Part shown: positions 23,805-33,469 of the stretch, piece after piece
How positions within the stretch are numbered: the first letter of the stretch is position 1
Layout: the number at the start of each line of letters is the position of its first letter
NCBI GenBank assembly: GCA_944548615.1
Contig: OX155957.1
Span: forward strand, 28,914,935 to 28,978,934
Reading direction: 5' to 3'
From: Micropterix aruncella
Taxonomy: Eukaryota; Arthropoda; Insecta; Lepidoptera; Micropterigidae
DNA: 64,000 nt
Translations under genes and position numbers: made by a program
The notes under the pieces: model-generated
Databases searched by the model: none
What the model was told of the DNA's origin: nothing
The model's input: the letters and a program-made list of their open reading frames with translations, nothing else

Positions 23805-24437
23805 CCCATTCTGTTCAGGGTTGGTCACACTCACGGGTCAACACCTATCCGACGGCCTCCACGCATGAAGTGCGAGCCTGGGTAGGACTCTGACCTTATG
23901 TTAGTTTCCCCTGGGAATCAACCTTCTGGCGCTCCTGGACGGTCTGTGCACCGTGCGGCGTAAGCCAATCGACTCTGCACTCTGACTAACAGTCGGGGGA
24001 GTCTGGAAGCAGTACTGTTTCCTATAGAGCGGGGGTGGTTGCTGACCTTACGGCGACTGCTCTTGAAACGACCATCGGCTACCCGATCCTGGGTGAACAG
24101 CCGGGCAAAGGACGCTGTGGTCCGCGATAGATTCGGTAAACACCGTTTCACCGCTTCGTAAGGGAGAGGACCGCGCAAGCGACCTCGAACTCGTAACCAA
24201 TCGAGAGACTGGAGTAATCTGGTCACAATTGGAAGTAAGGGCGTGAGTGTAGGCCCGCCGGGTAACACTCCTGGCTATCTCGCGGTTAAGGCGTTGGCCT
24301 CTTACGGGCTTGTGGCGTAGCTAGATGGTGGACTGTTTTGTCTTCAAGTCTTCTGCGCTCACTCCAAGGAGATAGAACGACTAATCGGTAAAACTTCCTG
24401 AGGTGACGGGCTCGCCCGCTGTAGTCGACAACCCTAG
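23805..24437 (+). repeat. G7 repeat copy 6, flanked by 11-bp target-site duplications
   Basis: TTGACAATTGA lies immediately before (23794-23804) and after (24438-24448). The copy starts inside the family (CCCATTCTGTTCAGGG), so it is 5'-truncated yet cleanly duplicated at its target. It carries GGAAGCAGTACTGTTTCC and ends GTAGTCGACAACCCTAG with no poly(A). 5' truncation with target duplication is the signature of target-primed reverse transcription. The minus-strand ORF 23918-24268 is discussed under rejected items. Confidence 0.9.
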
Positions 24438-24559
24438 TTGACAATTGAACCATTATTATAAGAGAATAAAAAACGAAATTTACCGTGCGAATTCGGAAGC
24501 GCCCAAAGTTGCGCCCAATGCTTGCAACCCTGGTAGTACAGGGTGACGGGTGGCCATGA

Positions 24560-24905
24560 GAGTTAATATAAAATTAACCCCCCCCCCCCACCATGAAACC
24601 ATTAGGACCATTTCCAGATTAGTCTGTCTATGCGTCTGTGTGTGCGTGTGTGTCTATCTGTGTGTATTCATCCACGATAGCGCCCAAACGCTTTATCCGA
24701 GCTGAAATTTGGCATGCAGGCATAATTTGGTCATCGCAAGAGTTGAAAAGATTGTAGTTGAAATCGGTCTTCAATCTCGAAAAATTGGATTCGGTACACA
24801 GATGCCTTGTTGGACCTAAATCACGATGTGATTTTGTTAGTATTTAGGTTAGAATATCTTGTATACAAACGACACAAATAATATTTAAAGTCCGCGATAT
24901 TTAAG
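24560..24905 (+). repeat. Dispersed repeat C, with a poly-C and (GT)n core
   Basis: Shares GATAGCGCCCAAACGCTT, AGAGTTGAAAAGATTG, GATTCGGTACACAGAT and ACAAACGACACAAA with the inverted copy at 36125-36480. Both copies hold a G/T-rich microsatellite at the same place, so the microsatellite is part of the repeat. Non-coding. Confidence 0.65.
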
Positions 24906-25311
24906 AACAAGAACATAATGAATCTTTTTTTAAAATTATTATTTTATTTATCCCTAGTATTACATGATTAAATTTCCTATAGTATATTTTACATGATTTA
25001 GTCGTACATACAAAATGTAGAACCCTGGAAATTTACTAAAGGTGCGGATTCGGCGGGACCTCACTAGGCAGAGCCTGCATTGAGGTGATATTTAGTACTG
25101 CGTTCATCTGTCGGGTGTACCTATAGGTAATTTCTCTAGTCATGGAAAATCCTACAAGTGTATATTGTATAACTATTATAGTATATATATACACAAAAAA
25201 AATATTTATTAAATTAAATGAGATATAATATATATGGGAGATATATGAATACAGTTATGAGGTTAATGAGATAATAATAACAATAATAAGTAATATAAAT
25301 CATCTTTGCAC

Positions 25312-26024
25312 CTATTTAATAACGTTAGTTACTAACGACTTACAGTGCTCCCTCGTCGAGTGTAATAACCATAATGTTACCAGTCTTTTGTAGTGAGCGT
25401 CATTTTGAATGATTGTAGCTTGGCTTAATTGCGTGGTAAATATGTTATGGAGTTTTTTCGCTAGGTAAATATAGTGTCCTTGTCCAAAGGTCGTTCTCAT
25501 TTTTGGTTGTACATCTTGTCTTTATGTCTTGTGTCGTGTCTATGGGCGTTACTGGTCGGCTTGCCGTTGTCCCGTTGGAGTTCTTTCCTGTAGCATATCA
25601 AGACCTGCCGTATGTATAGCTGTCTTGCATCCAACACCATAAAATCCTTGTAAAGCCGGTCACTGGAGTAGCGGTATGGCTTCCTGGCTATAACCCTAAT
25701 CAAGGCCTTTTGGGCCTTTATCAGAGGATCCAGATTTGTTTTGGCCATACCACCCCAGCTTAGTTGTCGGTATATTAGCAGAGATTGGGCTAACGCTAAG
25801 TATATCGTCCTCAAGACATTGATTTCAAAGACGTTTCGAATATTTTTAAAGACATACGTTAGTTTTCTCATTCTTGACGCTGTGATGTCAACGTGGTCAT
25901 ACCATTTTAGGTTATTGACAATAGTGATTCCTAGGTATTTTATTTGACATGCTTTTTCCAATGGGTGGCAGTTGCAGTTGTTATCATCACTGCATTCGTG
26001 CAGTATTAGTTGAATCGTATGCAT
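25312..26024 (-). pseudogene. LINE reverse transcriptase, C-terminal third
   Basis: Two overlapping minus-strand frames (25497-26024 and 25312-25500) form one protein with a frameshift at about 25498. Visible are the RT thumb-proximal motif 'IKYLGITIVNNLKWYDHV', then 'YLALAQSLLIYRQLSWGG' (the 'P.LLYG...WG' region), 'KAQKALIRVIARKPYR' and the 'HDTRHKDK' motif. This is CR1/Jockey-type ORF2. The upstream palm motif with the catalytic Asp pair is missing, so the copy is 5'-truncated. Its 3'UTR probably runs to about 24906 and holds ACCTCACTAGGCAGAGCCTG followed by TGAGGT, which can form a hairpin like the one at 51527-51564. Confidence 0.85.
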
Positions 26025-27315
26025 ACATTTTGCAATCGTTCAAGTTTGTTGAGTACATTATTATTATACATTTCAGACGTTATCTTTCACGGGAGTTTAC
26101 GTTAGCAACCTTGAAGCAGGTGTCGAGTAGGCAGAACGGCAATGTATGTAGGCTAGACGGGAGGCTTATTGCGAATAGCCCATAATCGTGTGAAACGGTG
26201 TTTACGATCGACCGCAAGTCGGTCAATGTTTGTTGTGGAGGGAAGCAGTATCGCGGTGGCAGGATTACCGCGCGCCGTCCAAACGAGGGTTGCAACTGCT
26301 GTCAGCCAATCTATACATCCATTTAGGTATGGATAGATATAAGTTCTGTAAAGTCTCCACTCGTGACTTACTAAGTGTAAAAATGACTAAGTTTTTTGCG
26401 CGTCGTTTTAGTCGTAATAAAATACCAGATAAACACTAAAAAATAATAATGTTGTGTATTTCAAAGTTTTTGACACAATTAATTAATTTCCATACTAATT
26501 TGTCATATATTTATACTAGGTGGATTTGATGCTATCTTCTCCCAGTCTCCTCTCTCGTTCTGCGGGCCTACCATCGTGAGGCCCTTCAGACGATAGCTCT
26601 GTCCTTAGCGAGTGTGCGCTTTGTCTCTCTTCGCTGCAACGCCAGTTTCGGTTTGGTGACATTGCACTAAGTCACCGCTTCCTTCTCCTCGTACCATGGC
26701 ACCTCGATGATGGATTCCATGCTGCCGTATGGAATCCTCCTCGTCCGGTTATGTCGTCACTAGTCCTCGCCACTTCTTGGTTCGTTTCTTTTAGGGTCAG
26801 CTTATTCTGAGACAATCCCTCGGGCGAATGATTGAGGAATGATAAGGTTTTTTAAGCCATAGCCGTGAATTAGTGAATGTGGTTTTTCTAAGGTTGCGGA
26901 GTATTCCTTCCGTCCTTTCCCGGTTAGGTTCGCTAGTTTGCTTGTGTATGTTTTAGTTTGATGAATATTGTGGCCCGCCACAAGTTAATTGGGAATGGGT
27001 ATTCCAATTAAAATGATTTGAAATGGTTGTAAGAATAAGGAATTCTTAAAAAACACCGGCTACTGGTTTTAAGGACCTACAAGGGCTATCATCCTTCCTT
27101 GTATTTCAAAAAATCTTTCAATGTGTATACTATTAAATTGTGTCCTTTATAACAGTAAACGATATTATCCCCGGAATTTACTCTGAATTTCGTTCCTACC
27201 CTTATACCTGGATTTCGTTCCTGCCCTTATACCTCCTAATGCTTTGACACATGTTACAAATACATGTTTTTCAAATACGATAGGTAATGCGTCGGCCCTT
27301 GTATCAATCTATTAA
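26025..27315. other. Region without a recognised gene
   Basis: Moderately GC-rich at 26530-26760, with a tandem GATTTCGTTCCTRCCCTTATACC-like pair near 27180-27235. ORFs 26080-26295 (-) and 26230-26439 (+) overlap and lack domains. It may be decayed LINE 5' sequence, but I see no motif. Confidence 0.3.
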
Positions 27316-27513
27316 AGCCAAGCATTTGACACTATCGACCACACATATCTGTTGGCTAAGTGTCTCTACCTTGGATTTTCGGAAACGACCTGCAAATGGT
27401 TTTACATATATTTATATGATCGGGTAATAAAAAGTAGTTTTAAAGATTCCGTTGACCGTAAGCTATCCTCATTCTTCCCAGAGTCAATAGAATGTACCAC
27501 CTATTTTAGGTAA
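27316..27513 (+). pseudogene. LINE reverse transcriptase palm fragment
   Basis: The frame from 27316 to TAA at 27511 reads 'SQAFDTIDHTYLLAKCLYLG', the conserved RT block A ('DLSKAFDTIDH'), with the first catalytic Asp in 'FDTIDH', then 'WFYIYLYDR'. A stop lies immediately upstream (27313-27315). It ends before the YADD block. It is the only piece of this LINE visible here and is not continuous with the one at 25312-26024, which is on the other strand. Confidence 0.65.
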
Positions 27514-28049
27514 TGTCTTATTTTGCACTGTTTGGACATAAGCAGAGCATTCGGAGGGTACTTGTTATCACGTAGAACCATGTATCTAGAATTTACTTAA
27601 TATCGCCTAGATCTGCGAAAAAAGCCTCTGCGTGCCGTACGTACTGAGGCGGCCGCTGTTTGGTCTTCACAATGCATCCATTCTCTCTCCGGCTTCAATG
27701 GCTTTGCTTAATACCCACCGGGATGCTATTGTTCCAGACACAATTTGCGAAGATCGGCTTATCCGGCGAAATATCGATAGGCGGGGCCCGAAGAAGCGGA
27801 GCGTCAGATATGCAGAGTCTCATCTAAGTAGGCAAACTTTCAATCGAGAGTCCACATTTGCGTAACGGATGAAAGGAGGCGCTAGTCCGCCGCCCCCTTT
27901 GAATTGACTGAGAGATTTAACCGTCGGCGTCGCGGCGGCAAACGATTCCCGCACCTCGGGGACTTGTTACGAACTGGCGAAACGAAAATGCCGCACGCCC
28001 CCCCTCCACCGCTTCTCCGGCCAACACACAAAGAATGGAGAACACAAAA
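27514..28049. other. Left flank of the ISL2EU-like transposon
   Basis: Contains ORF 27632-27865 (+) with no domain. 27972-28040 is homologous to 34297-34341, the empty copy of the target repeat. Confidence 0.45.
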
Positions 28050-28209
28050 GGGTCAAACTATTACTATCAAATACACCTAAAATCAAAGCCTAGATCATGT
28101 ACATTACATTAGTTTTTATTTCACTTCAATACATGCAGTATTTCCGAAGTTATAACGACGAGAAGTTTAGGCCCTTTTTTAAATTTGCAAGAATACGCGC
28201 GCTCATACT

Positions 28210-28226
28210 ATGACGTCACAGCCTTG
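28210..28226 (+). promoter_or_regulatory. CRE-type palindrome in the left subterminal repeat
   Basis: ATGACGTCACAGCCTTG contains TGACGTCA, the canonical CREB/ATF site. It is repeated in inverse orientation at 31392-31408. It lies upstream of each of the two convergent genes, so it could act as promoter element, transposase-binding site, or both. Function is inferred. Confidence 0.4.
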
Positions 28227-28502
28227 TTAGCCCGCGCTACATACATGGCGCGGCGCTCAGTCAGTGCGTTGATCCGCCCGTCTTCGTTTCCTATTAGCTA
28301 TAGTGGTGCTTGTATTTCAAAGAAATAATATAAATTATCCTTTATATCCGATTACACTAAAGTGAAACGTGTAGTGTGTAGAATGGAAGAATGTTGTTCT
28401 TTTAACAGTGGTTCATAGACATATTTTATCACAATCGGTTAAGCCGTTCTAATAGTACATTAAAAACGTACGTTTTGTATAGGTTTTTTTTTAAAATTCG
28501 AA

Positions 28503-29813
28503 GTGTTATATGGTTCTAGGTCAGGCATAGGGTATATACAGTTAAAAAGAGAGGGTGACGTATGTACCGTCAAGTGCCGAATAACTCCTGAACACGAAGT
28601 GCGTTCAAAACCTTACCACTGTGTTTTGCAATGCAACGAGAAGGAAGAGGAGGTAATAAGCATATCCTGTGAAGACTGCGCAGCTAGCAAAGGTGGATGT
28701 AAACATTCTGTGGCATTTTTAATGTGGCTTCACCGCAGAACGGAGGAGCCGTCGCCGACTTCAGTTAAATGTTACTGGAAGAAGGCAACTCTTTCAGGTG
28801 ATTAATAGAAATTTAAAATAGGTTACAGCTGGTGTAGTTTATTATACACCCAGTACAGCACCTATCATTATATTATTGTTATGTCGTATTATATTGTTAT
28901 ATTGTTGTAATGTTTACAGGTATTGGAACTACATTGAAGTTCATCAAAGCCAAGGATTTTGCTCAAAATAACAAGGTCACAGAAATACCTAATAACGACG
29001 ACTTTATTGACAAAATTGTGCAAAAAATAAATGATCTTGGGCTCGATTGTCAGCTTTCAGCCTACTTTAAAGATAAATCAGAGGTACAAAAATTATCCAT
29101 GCTTAACCTTATATGTACTTTTATAGAAGGCAATGAAAATTTAAGTTTTGAATCATTTTTAAATTATTGCATAACTGAAATGACAGATGAAAGATGCCAA
29201 CTCGTCGAATCTGCAACCAAGGCGCAAGCCAGTTCAGACCTTTGGTTTGAAATGCGGTATGGACGAGTAACTGCATCGAAAACTCATGAAGCTGCTCAAT
29301 GCCGCACACAAAATGGAACTCTTGTCGAGGAAATATTTGGGGCTAAGCTTTTGATTGAAACTGATGCGATGAAAAGAGGGAAAGTTTTGGAAGAAATTGT
29401 GAGAAAAGAAGTGGAAATTAAAAAATATATTTCGATTAAACCCTCTGGACTTTATCTCAGTGCAAGTTATCCATTTTTTGGAGCATCACCAGACGGAGTA
29501 ACTGAGACTCACGTTATAGAAATAAAGTGTCCATCAAAAGCTGCAACAGTTAATAAATATTATAAAGATGGATCATTAGGTAAGCAATATTTAGCACAAG
29601 TACAGACCCAGATATGCTCTTAACAGGAAAAAAAAAGGTTTTTTTTTGTGTTGCCCATGCAGACTTCGAAGTGTCAAAAGAAGTGGATGTTTACGAAGTT
29701 TTATACTATAAAGCTACTGTCAGAATCTTTTTGTTAAAATTAGTAAGTTTTGGAAGGAGTGTGTTTTTGAAAAACTTATTAAAATAGGAGTCCCAACTGA
29801 TATTCAGAAATAA
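28503..29813 (+). pseudogene. Transposon-encoded SWIM zinc-finger / YqaJ nuclease, frameshifted
   Basis: Exon 28503-28797 and exon 28920-29623 join in frame across a GT-AG intron (donor TTTCAG/GTGATT, acceptor TTTACAG/G). Exon 1 holds a SWIM-type zinc motif: 'CEDCAASKGGCKHSVAFLMW'. Exon 2 holds a YqaJ/lambda-exonuclease-type domain: 'GRVTASKTHEA', 'MKRGKVLEE', then 'FFGASPDGVTE', 'VIEIKCPSKA' and 'QYLAQVQTQ', so the D...ExK catalytic pattern and downstream Gln are present. After 29610 the frame shifts at least twice near A9 and T9 runs; the C-terminal part continues in other frames ('VAHADFEVSKEVDVYEV', then 'FWKECVFEKLIK') to a stop at 29811-29813. The first codon at 28503 is GTG, so the true start must be upstream or in another exon. 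Role: probably an accessory nuclease of the transposon. Confidence 0.8.
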
Positions 29814-29856
29814 AATGGTATATTTGTATGAAGTCTTTTATTCTGAAAAATCATTC

Positions 29857-31225
29857 TTAAAAATTAAACAGTGAGTTATGTAAATTAACTATACCGCAGG
29901 CAGTCATCATTACGTAGTCTAATAAATCAACGTGTTTAAGATCTACAGTAGCATGTGGCATCAAGAATTCAAAGTTCCTTAATCTGCCGATGGCTCTCTC
30001 GACATGTATACGCAAAGCTGCATTTTTTTTTTGTTTCTAGTACCTTACTTTTTGTTGGAGTTATGTTAGCGCTGACACTAGGTGGGCGTATCAAGGTGCA
30101 TTCTTTTTGCTGCAAAAGATGAGCCACATTCTTGAAACCTCGATCAGCCATAACTGCACTATTTTTAGGTAGCAAATTTAGATATCCACAGTCCTCAAAT
30201 ATGACGGAGTCAGATGCTCTTCCTCCATATCCCTCAGAAATAAAATTAATAAGACCATCCGGAGTTATGGATATCAAGTATTTCATGGTATTACATGATT
30301 TATATTCTGACCATGTTAGTGCTTGCTTTGCTGCTTCTGTCGGTTTTTTTATTTGTATTTCCAGACAATCTATAATACTTTTGACATTGCTGTATCTCTT
30401 TCGAAATGGCATTGGTAGGTATATTAGACAGTGATTAGACACAACTTGTGTTGATTTTGGAAAAAATACAAGACTTTTCATACAAGATGAAATTATTGGA
30501 ATATTTTTTCTAAAAATAATTCCTACAGAACCGCTTGTAATTTATTTATTTATTTATTTATTTATTTATTTTCAGGAAAACCAACAGCTAATTATAATTT
30601 AACAATGCCGGAGTAACATAGCAGAGAGCCAATTAAAGGTTTTCACGTTTAAATAACGTTGTAGAAACATATGTCATCTTTCAATTAAAGCTATCGATTA
30701 AGAATGCATCAAAAATTATTCAACAATTAATGCTAAAAAATTCACTGTTCAGCCGCTGCCTAGCTGAGTTAACACTCGTACAGAATAGATCAAAGTCAAA
30801 GCGTTTAATCATGTCATTGAAATTGTCACTTGTTCGCCACAGAAATGCATTTTGCCTATAGTTGGTATATAATTTATATAGTTGGTATATAAAATACATT
30901 TTGCCTATATAATACCAAAATCAAGCGCAAGTGACGCGTTGGATTGATATACGCGGATCTTTTTTAGGACTACCATCACATCTCTTGGTGAGCATTTGCA
31001 AGATTCACTTAAAAGCTGAATGCAACAATACCATTGTTTTGGGATGCCTAAAAGCATCTGAGGCTCCCGAGAAACACATAAAAGAGCGGCTTTTTGCATG
31101 TATGTTTTAAAAGATTCCTTATCGAAATCAGCCTCAGAATCGCTAATGTATGTTTCATCTAATACATCGTAATCACTGTGAGTATTTGTTGATATCAAAG
31201 ATTTTTCTTCAAAACTGGAAGTCAC
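29857..31225 (-). pseudogene. DDE transposase (DDE_Tnp_4-like), split by a LINE insertion
   Basis: The minus-strand frame begins at about 31225 ('MTSSFEEKSL'), includes 'IPKQWYCCIQLLSESCKCSP', and breaks at 'DFGII' (30905). It resumes at about 30515 with 'SGSVGIIFRKNIPIISSCMK'. The catalytic part follows: 'SIIDCLEIQI' (first Asp), 'ITPDGLINFISEGYGGRASD', 'MADRGFK' (second Asp), and, after a frameshift at the A10 run near 30030, 'RIHVERAIGRLRNFEF' (Glu), ending 'GIVNLHNSLFNF' at 29857. This is the pattern of Harbinger/ISL2EU-type transposases. A likely 3' splice site (GACTTCCAG) lies just upstream of 31213. Only 43 bp separate its stop from that of the convergent YqaJ gene. The insertion and frameshift make it inactive. 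Confidence 0.85.
30540..30890 (-). mobile_element. LINE 3' fragment inserted in the transposase gene
   Basis: Reverse complement matches 53700-54020: GTGGCGAACAAGTGACAATT, GCTAGGCAGCGGCTGAACAG and GGTTTTCCTGAAAATAAATA with an (AAAT)n tail (the TTTA run at 30541-30571). It lies exactly where the transposase reading frame is interrupted. It is 5'-truncated, keeping only the last ~40 codons and the 3'UTR. An extra partial duplication (ATAGTTGGTATATAA twice, 30857-30892) marks its 5' edge. Confidence 0.85.
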
Positions 31226-31391
31226 ATAAAAACTGGCACATAAAAAAAGAGTTTACCAGGTGTTTTAACAGTTGAATTGAAGCACTGAGGCACAATACAG
31301 TATTTTTTTTCCATTTTTACCACAGAGAACTTTATAATTTAGATTTTTACAGCGTAGCGGCGTGTGAACGAGAGCGCAGCTGTCGAATGAC

Positions 31392-31408
31392 CAAGGCTGT
31401 GACGTCAT
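31392..31408 (-). promoter_or_regulatory. CRE-type palindrome in the right subterminal repeat
   Basis: Perfect 17-bp inverse copy of 28210-28226, about 170 bp from the right end and upstream of the transposase gene. Confidence 0.4.
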
Positions 31409-31688
31409 CGGCTAGTGAGCGCGCGCCCGCGATTTTAAAATCATTCGGCCGGAAATACGCACTTTGATCGTAAATATCTCATCCATTTTTTAAGATATGA
31501 AAAAAGTAAAAACACAGTTTTTCTCGTATTTTTTTGTAGATTTATTTGGCATGTAAAGTAAAAAACGTTTGTCAGACCCATTGCCATCGCTGATACCTAT
31601 TGGAAGAGCGGCACTGCCGTTTGTCTTCGCGGCGGCCGCTCTCTTAATAGATCGGAAGCCGGCTATACGGACACTCTACGTCATAAGT

Positions 31689-32126
31689 TTATGTTTTGGC
31701 ATATATTTTTAACTTGGCATCATTACTATTTAATAAGTTCTCATGTAGGATTAGCATTCGTTGTTTGGATATTTTTATACCCTTTGTTGCCCAGTCATTG
31801 AAATTCTTTTTGGCCTTATGTTTTATCTGCTTCACGGGCATTATATGATTCAGTGAAGTTATATAGTTATTGAGAAATCTATCAAAAGAATAATTAGGGT
31901 CAGTAATGTTATTATAATCTAGGGGTGTGTTCATTAAGGCTTCTTGGAGATGGTCCAGGCTATTACTTGTAATTTTTCTTTTAGTTATGGTAAAAGTTTC
32001 AGTCGCTACGCATTGTTTATGAGACCAATTTAATTGTTGCCCTCCATGGTCTGAAATACTACACGTTTTCTCATTGACAGTGAAGTCACTAATGTTTGTA
32101 AAAATATTATCAATACATGAGCACTG
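31689..32126 (-). pseudogene. LINE endonuclease C-terminus and linker
   Basis: A 145-codon minus-strand frame. It begins 'CSCIDNIFTN', then 'ISDHGGQQLNWSH', which contains the SDH catalytic signature of apurinic-like LINE endonucleases. It continues with 'NNYITSLNHIMPVKQIKHKA' and 'KNFNDWATKGIKISKQRM', the linker ahead of the RT domain in CR1/Jockey-type elements ('W.T.GI..S...K..L'). The stop at 31689 probably comes from flanking DNA. No start or RT motif. It is the inverted half of the element spanning 31680-32872. Confidence 0.85.
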
Positions 32127-32132
32127 CGCAAT

Positions 32133-32510
32133 ATGTATCAGGTAACGACTAGGACCTCATGCAAAGAATATTTCAGCAAGGCAAGGGTAATGACTATGTA
32201 TTCGGCGTTCATATACCAGTGTTTAATGTATGCTAGACTGCACCTCGCAGAAACTGCAATTAATTCAGACATTCACTCGCATCATACCCGCGGTAGCTCC
32301 CTTTTATGCGTACCCCGAATACGACTGGCAAAAGTACAGAAAAGCTACTTGTATTTTAGCATTAAATTTTATAATCTACTCCCTACAAAATTTAAACAGC
32401 TGGAGGACATAAAATTAAAAAAAAACATCAAGGAGATGCTGATAGGCCACCCTTTCTATAATCTGGCCAAATTTGAGGGCTATGATTTTTCAAATGTTGT
32501 GCCCATTTGA
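32133..32510 (+). pseudogene. LINE reverse transcriptase, C-terminus
   Basis: A 125-codon frame with 'TRTSCKEYFSKARVMTMYSA' and 'FIYQCLMYARLHL', the 'SDIHSHHTRGSS' motif (equivalent to HNYNTR), then 'YFSIKFYNLLPTKFKQLEDI', typical of CR1/Jockey-type ORF2 C-termini. The stop is at 32508-32510, followed by the 3'UTR with terminal TGTAA repeats. It is the normally oriented half of the twin-primed insertion, and similar in organisation to the fragment at 25-366. Confidence 0.85.
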
Positions 32511-33056
32511 ATTACTTTAAAAAGTAGAGCCTTATTGTCTGATTAAATATTATATGGTCTTATACATGTACTTTTGGTTTAAAATGCATAACGTAGATTT
32601 GATTTGATTATTTAACATTTTACTGACAATTTGAATATTACGATGAATAATCTTACTACGTATCTTTTCAAATTACTAACTACTTCAAATATTAGGCTTC
32701 TATTTTGATTATTTATATTTATAGTTTGACAATCTAGTAGTTAATTCTTGACTACCTATGTATGTTCAGTAAAGAGTAGTAACGAGACTTACCTAGCACA
32801 ATTATTTTAACACGTCCAAGAGCGGTCTTTAGCCGTCACGACGAAAATGTAATGTAATGTAATGTAAGGTACGACAAATCCAAACAGCTGGATAAAATAT
32901 ATACTTGAAAGACTAATATCATTAAATTTCTTTTGTGTTAAAAAAAGTGCATGACGGCTCCGACGCGCGATTGGAGTGTGATTATGTCAGATTGCAATCT
33001 ACTGATCTGAAATCTATCTCATTTCATTATTCGACAAATATATGGTCAGTATGGGG

Positions 33057-33325
33057 CACAGTATACCAGACAGTAGCTTCTTTTAGAACAAAATTGAAAT
33101 TAAAGCGAATAAGTCACTAGAGGTAAGGGCTCGGATATGGTCGCCAGATGTCCCACTACTCGGCCCACGCAGACATCCAAACGTCCGAAAAAGTCGGCAG
33201 TCTTTACCTGCGCGTAATGCTAACCAAGGCGTTGGTCGGGACGTACCCCTCTGGCCACATTCCTCGTACCCTCTTCCCGCAACGTCCTGTAGCTCGAGTG
33301 TAAAGCTACTGGTTGGTATACTGTG
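33057..33325. mobile_element. MITE with 23-bp TIRs and 8-bp target-site duplication
   Basis: Starts CACAGTATACCAGACAGTAG and ends with its near-perfect inverse (CTACTGGTTGGTATACTGTG). The flanks are GTATGGGG (33049-33056) and GTATGGGT (33326-33333), 7 of 8 matching. An 8-bp duplication points to hAT or P-type mobilisation. A second copy is at 50212-50480. Internal ORFs are spurious. Confidence 0.8.
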
Positions 33326-33333
33326 GTATGGGT

Positions 33334-33469
33334 TGGCTCGGAAGCTGGCAAATTTCATCGAAGTTATAATCCCCTGTTGGTTATTGTTGCAATCAAATTT
33401 CGCTCGATTTTACTACCCGTCAAATTCTCATACGGGGATTGCAATAAAATCGATTCTTAAGAAGTAAAC
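33334..33469. other. Short spacer between MITEs
   Basis: No feature recognised. Confidence 0.3.

Larger units (their letters stand above)
28050..31579. mobile_element. ISL2EU-like DNA transposon with YqaJ nuclease and DDE transposase
   Basis: Two convergent genes (28503-29813 plus, 29857-31225 minus) lie between inverted ends. Both ends begin GGGTC. About 160-170 bp inward from each end is the same 17-bp block ATGACGTCACAGCCTTG (28210-28226; reversed at 31392-31408), preceded by GCGCGCTCA. The flanks (…CCAACACACAAAGAAT and CCATCGCTGAT…) are contiguous in a related sequence at 34328-34360, giving an empty-site comparison. A YqaJ nuclease next to a DDE transposase is what I recall for ISL2EU elements (PIF/Harbinger-related). 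The exact termini are uncertain by about 12 bp and no duplication is proven. Confidence 0.75.
31680..32872 (+). mobile_element. LINE insertion with inverted 5' part (twin-priming structure)
   Basis: Left part (31689-32126) encodes the endonuclease C-terminus and EN-RT linker on the minus strand. Right part (32133-32510) encodes the RT C-terminus on plus, followed by a 3'UTR that ends in (TGTAA)n at about 32849-32872. The RT core is missing at the junction (32127-32133). An inverted 5' segment directly joined to a correctly oriented 3' segment, with loss of the middle, is the structure produced by twin priming during target-primed reverse transcription. No target-site duplication was identified. 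Confidence 0.75.

Noticed and set aside
23918..24268. Minus-strand ORF of 116 codons in G7, with a counterpart at 13177-13503
   Set aside because: The frame is open in copies 3, 6 and part of 9b, but differences are mostly amino-acid changing, copies 4 and 10 break it, and the protein has no domain. Similar nucleotides explain the similar ORF.
32133..32412. Short plus-strand ORF at 32230-32412
   Set aside because: Alternative frame inside the LINE RT fragment.
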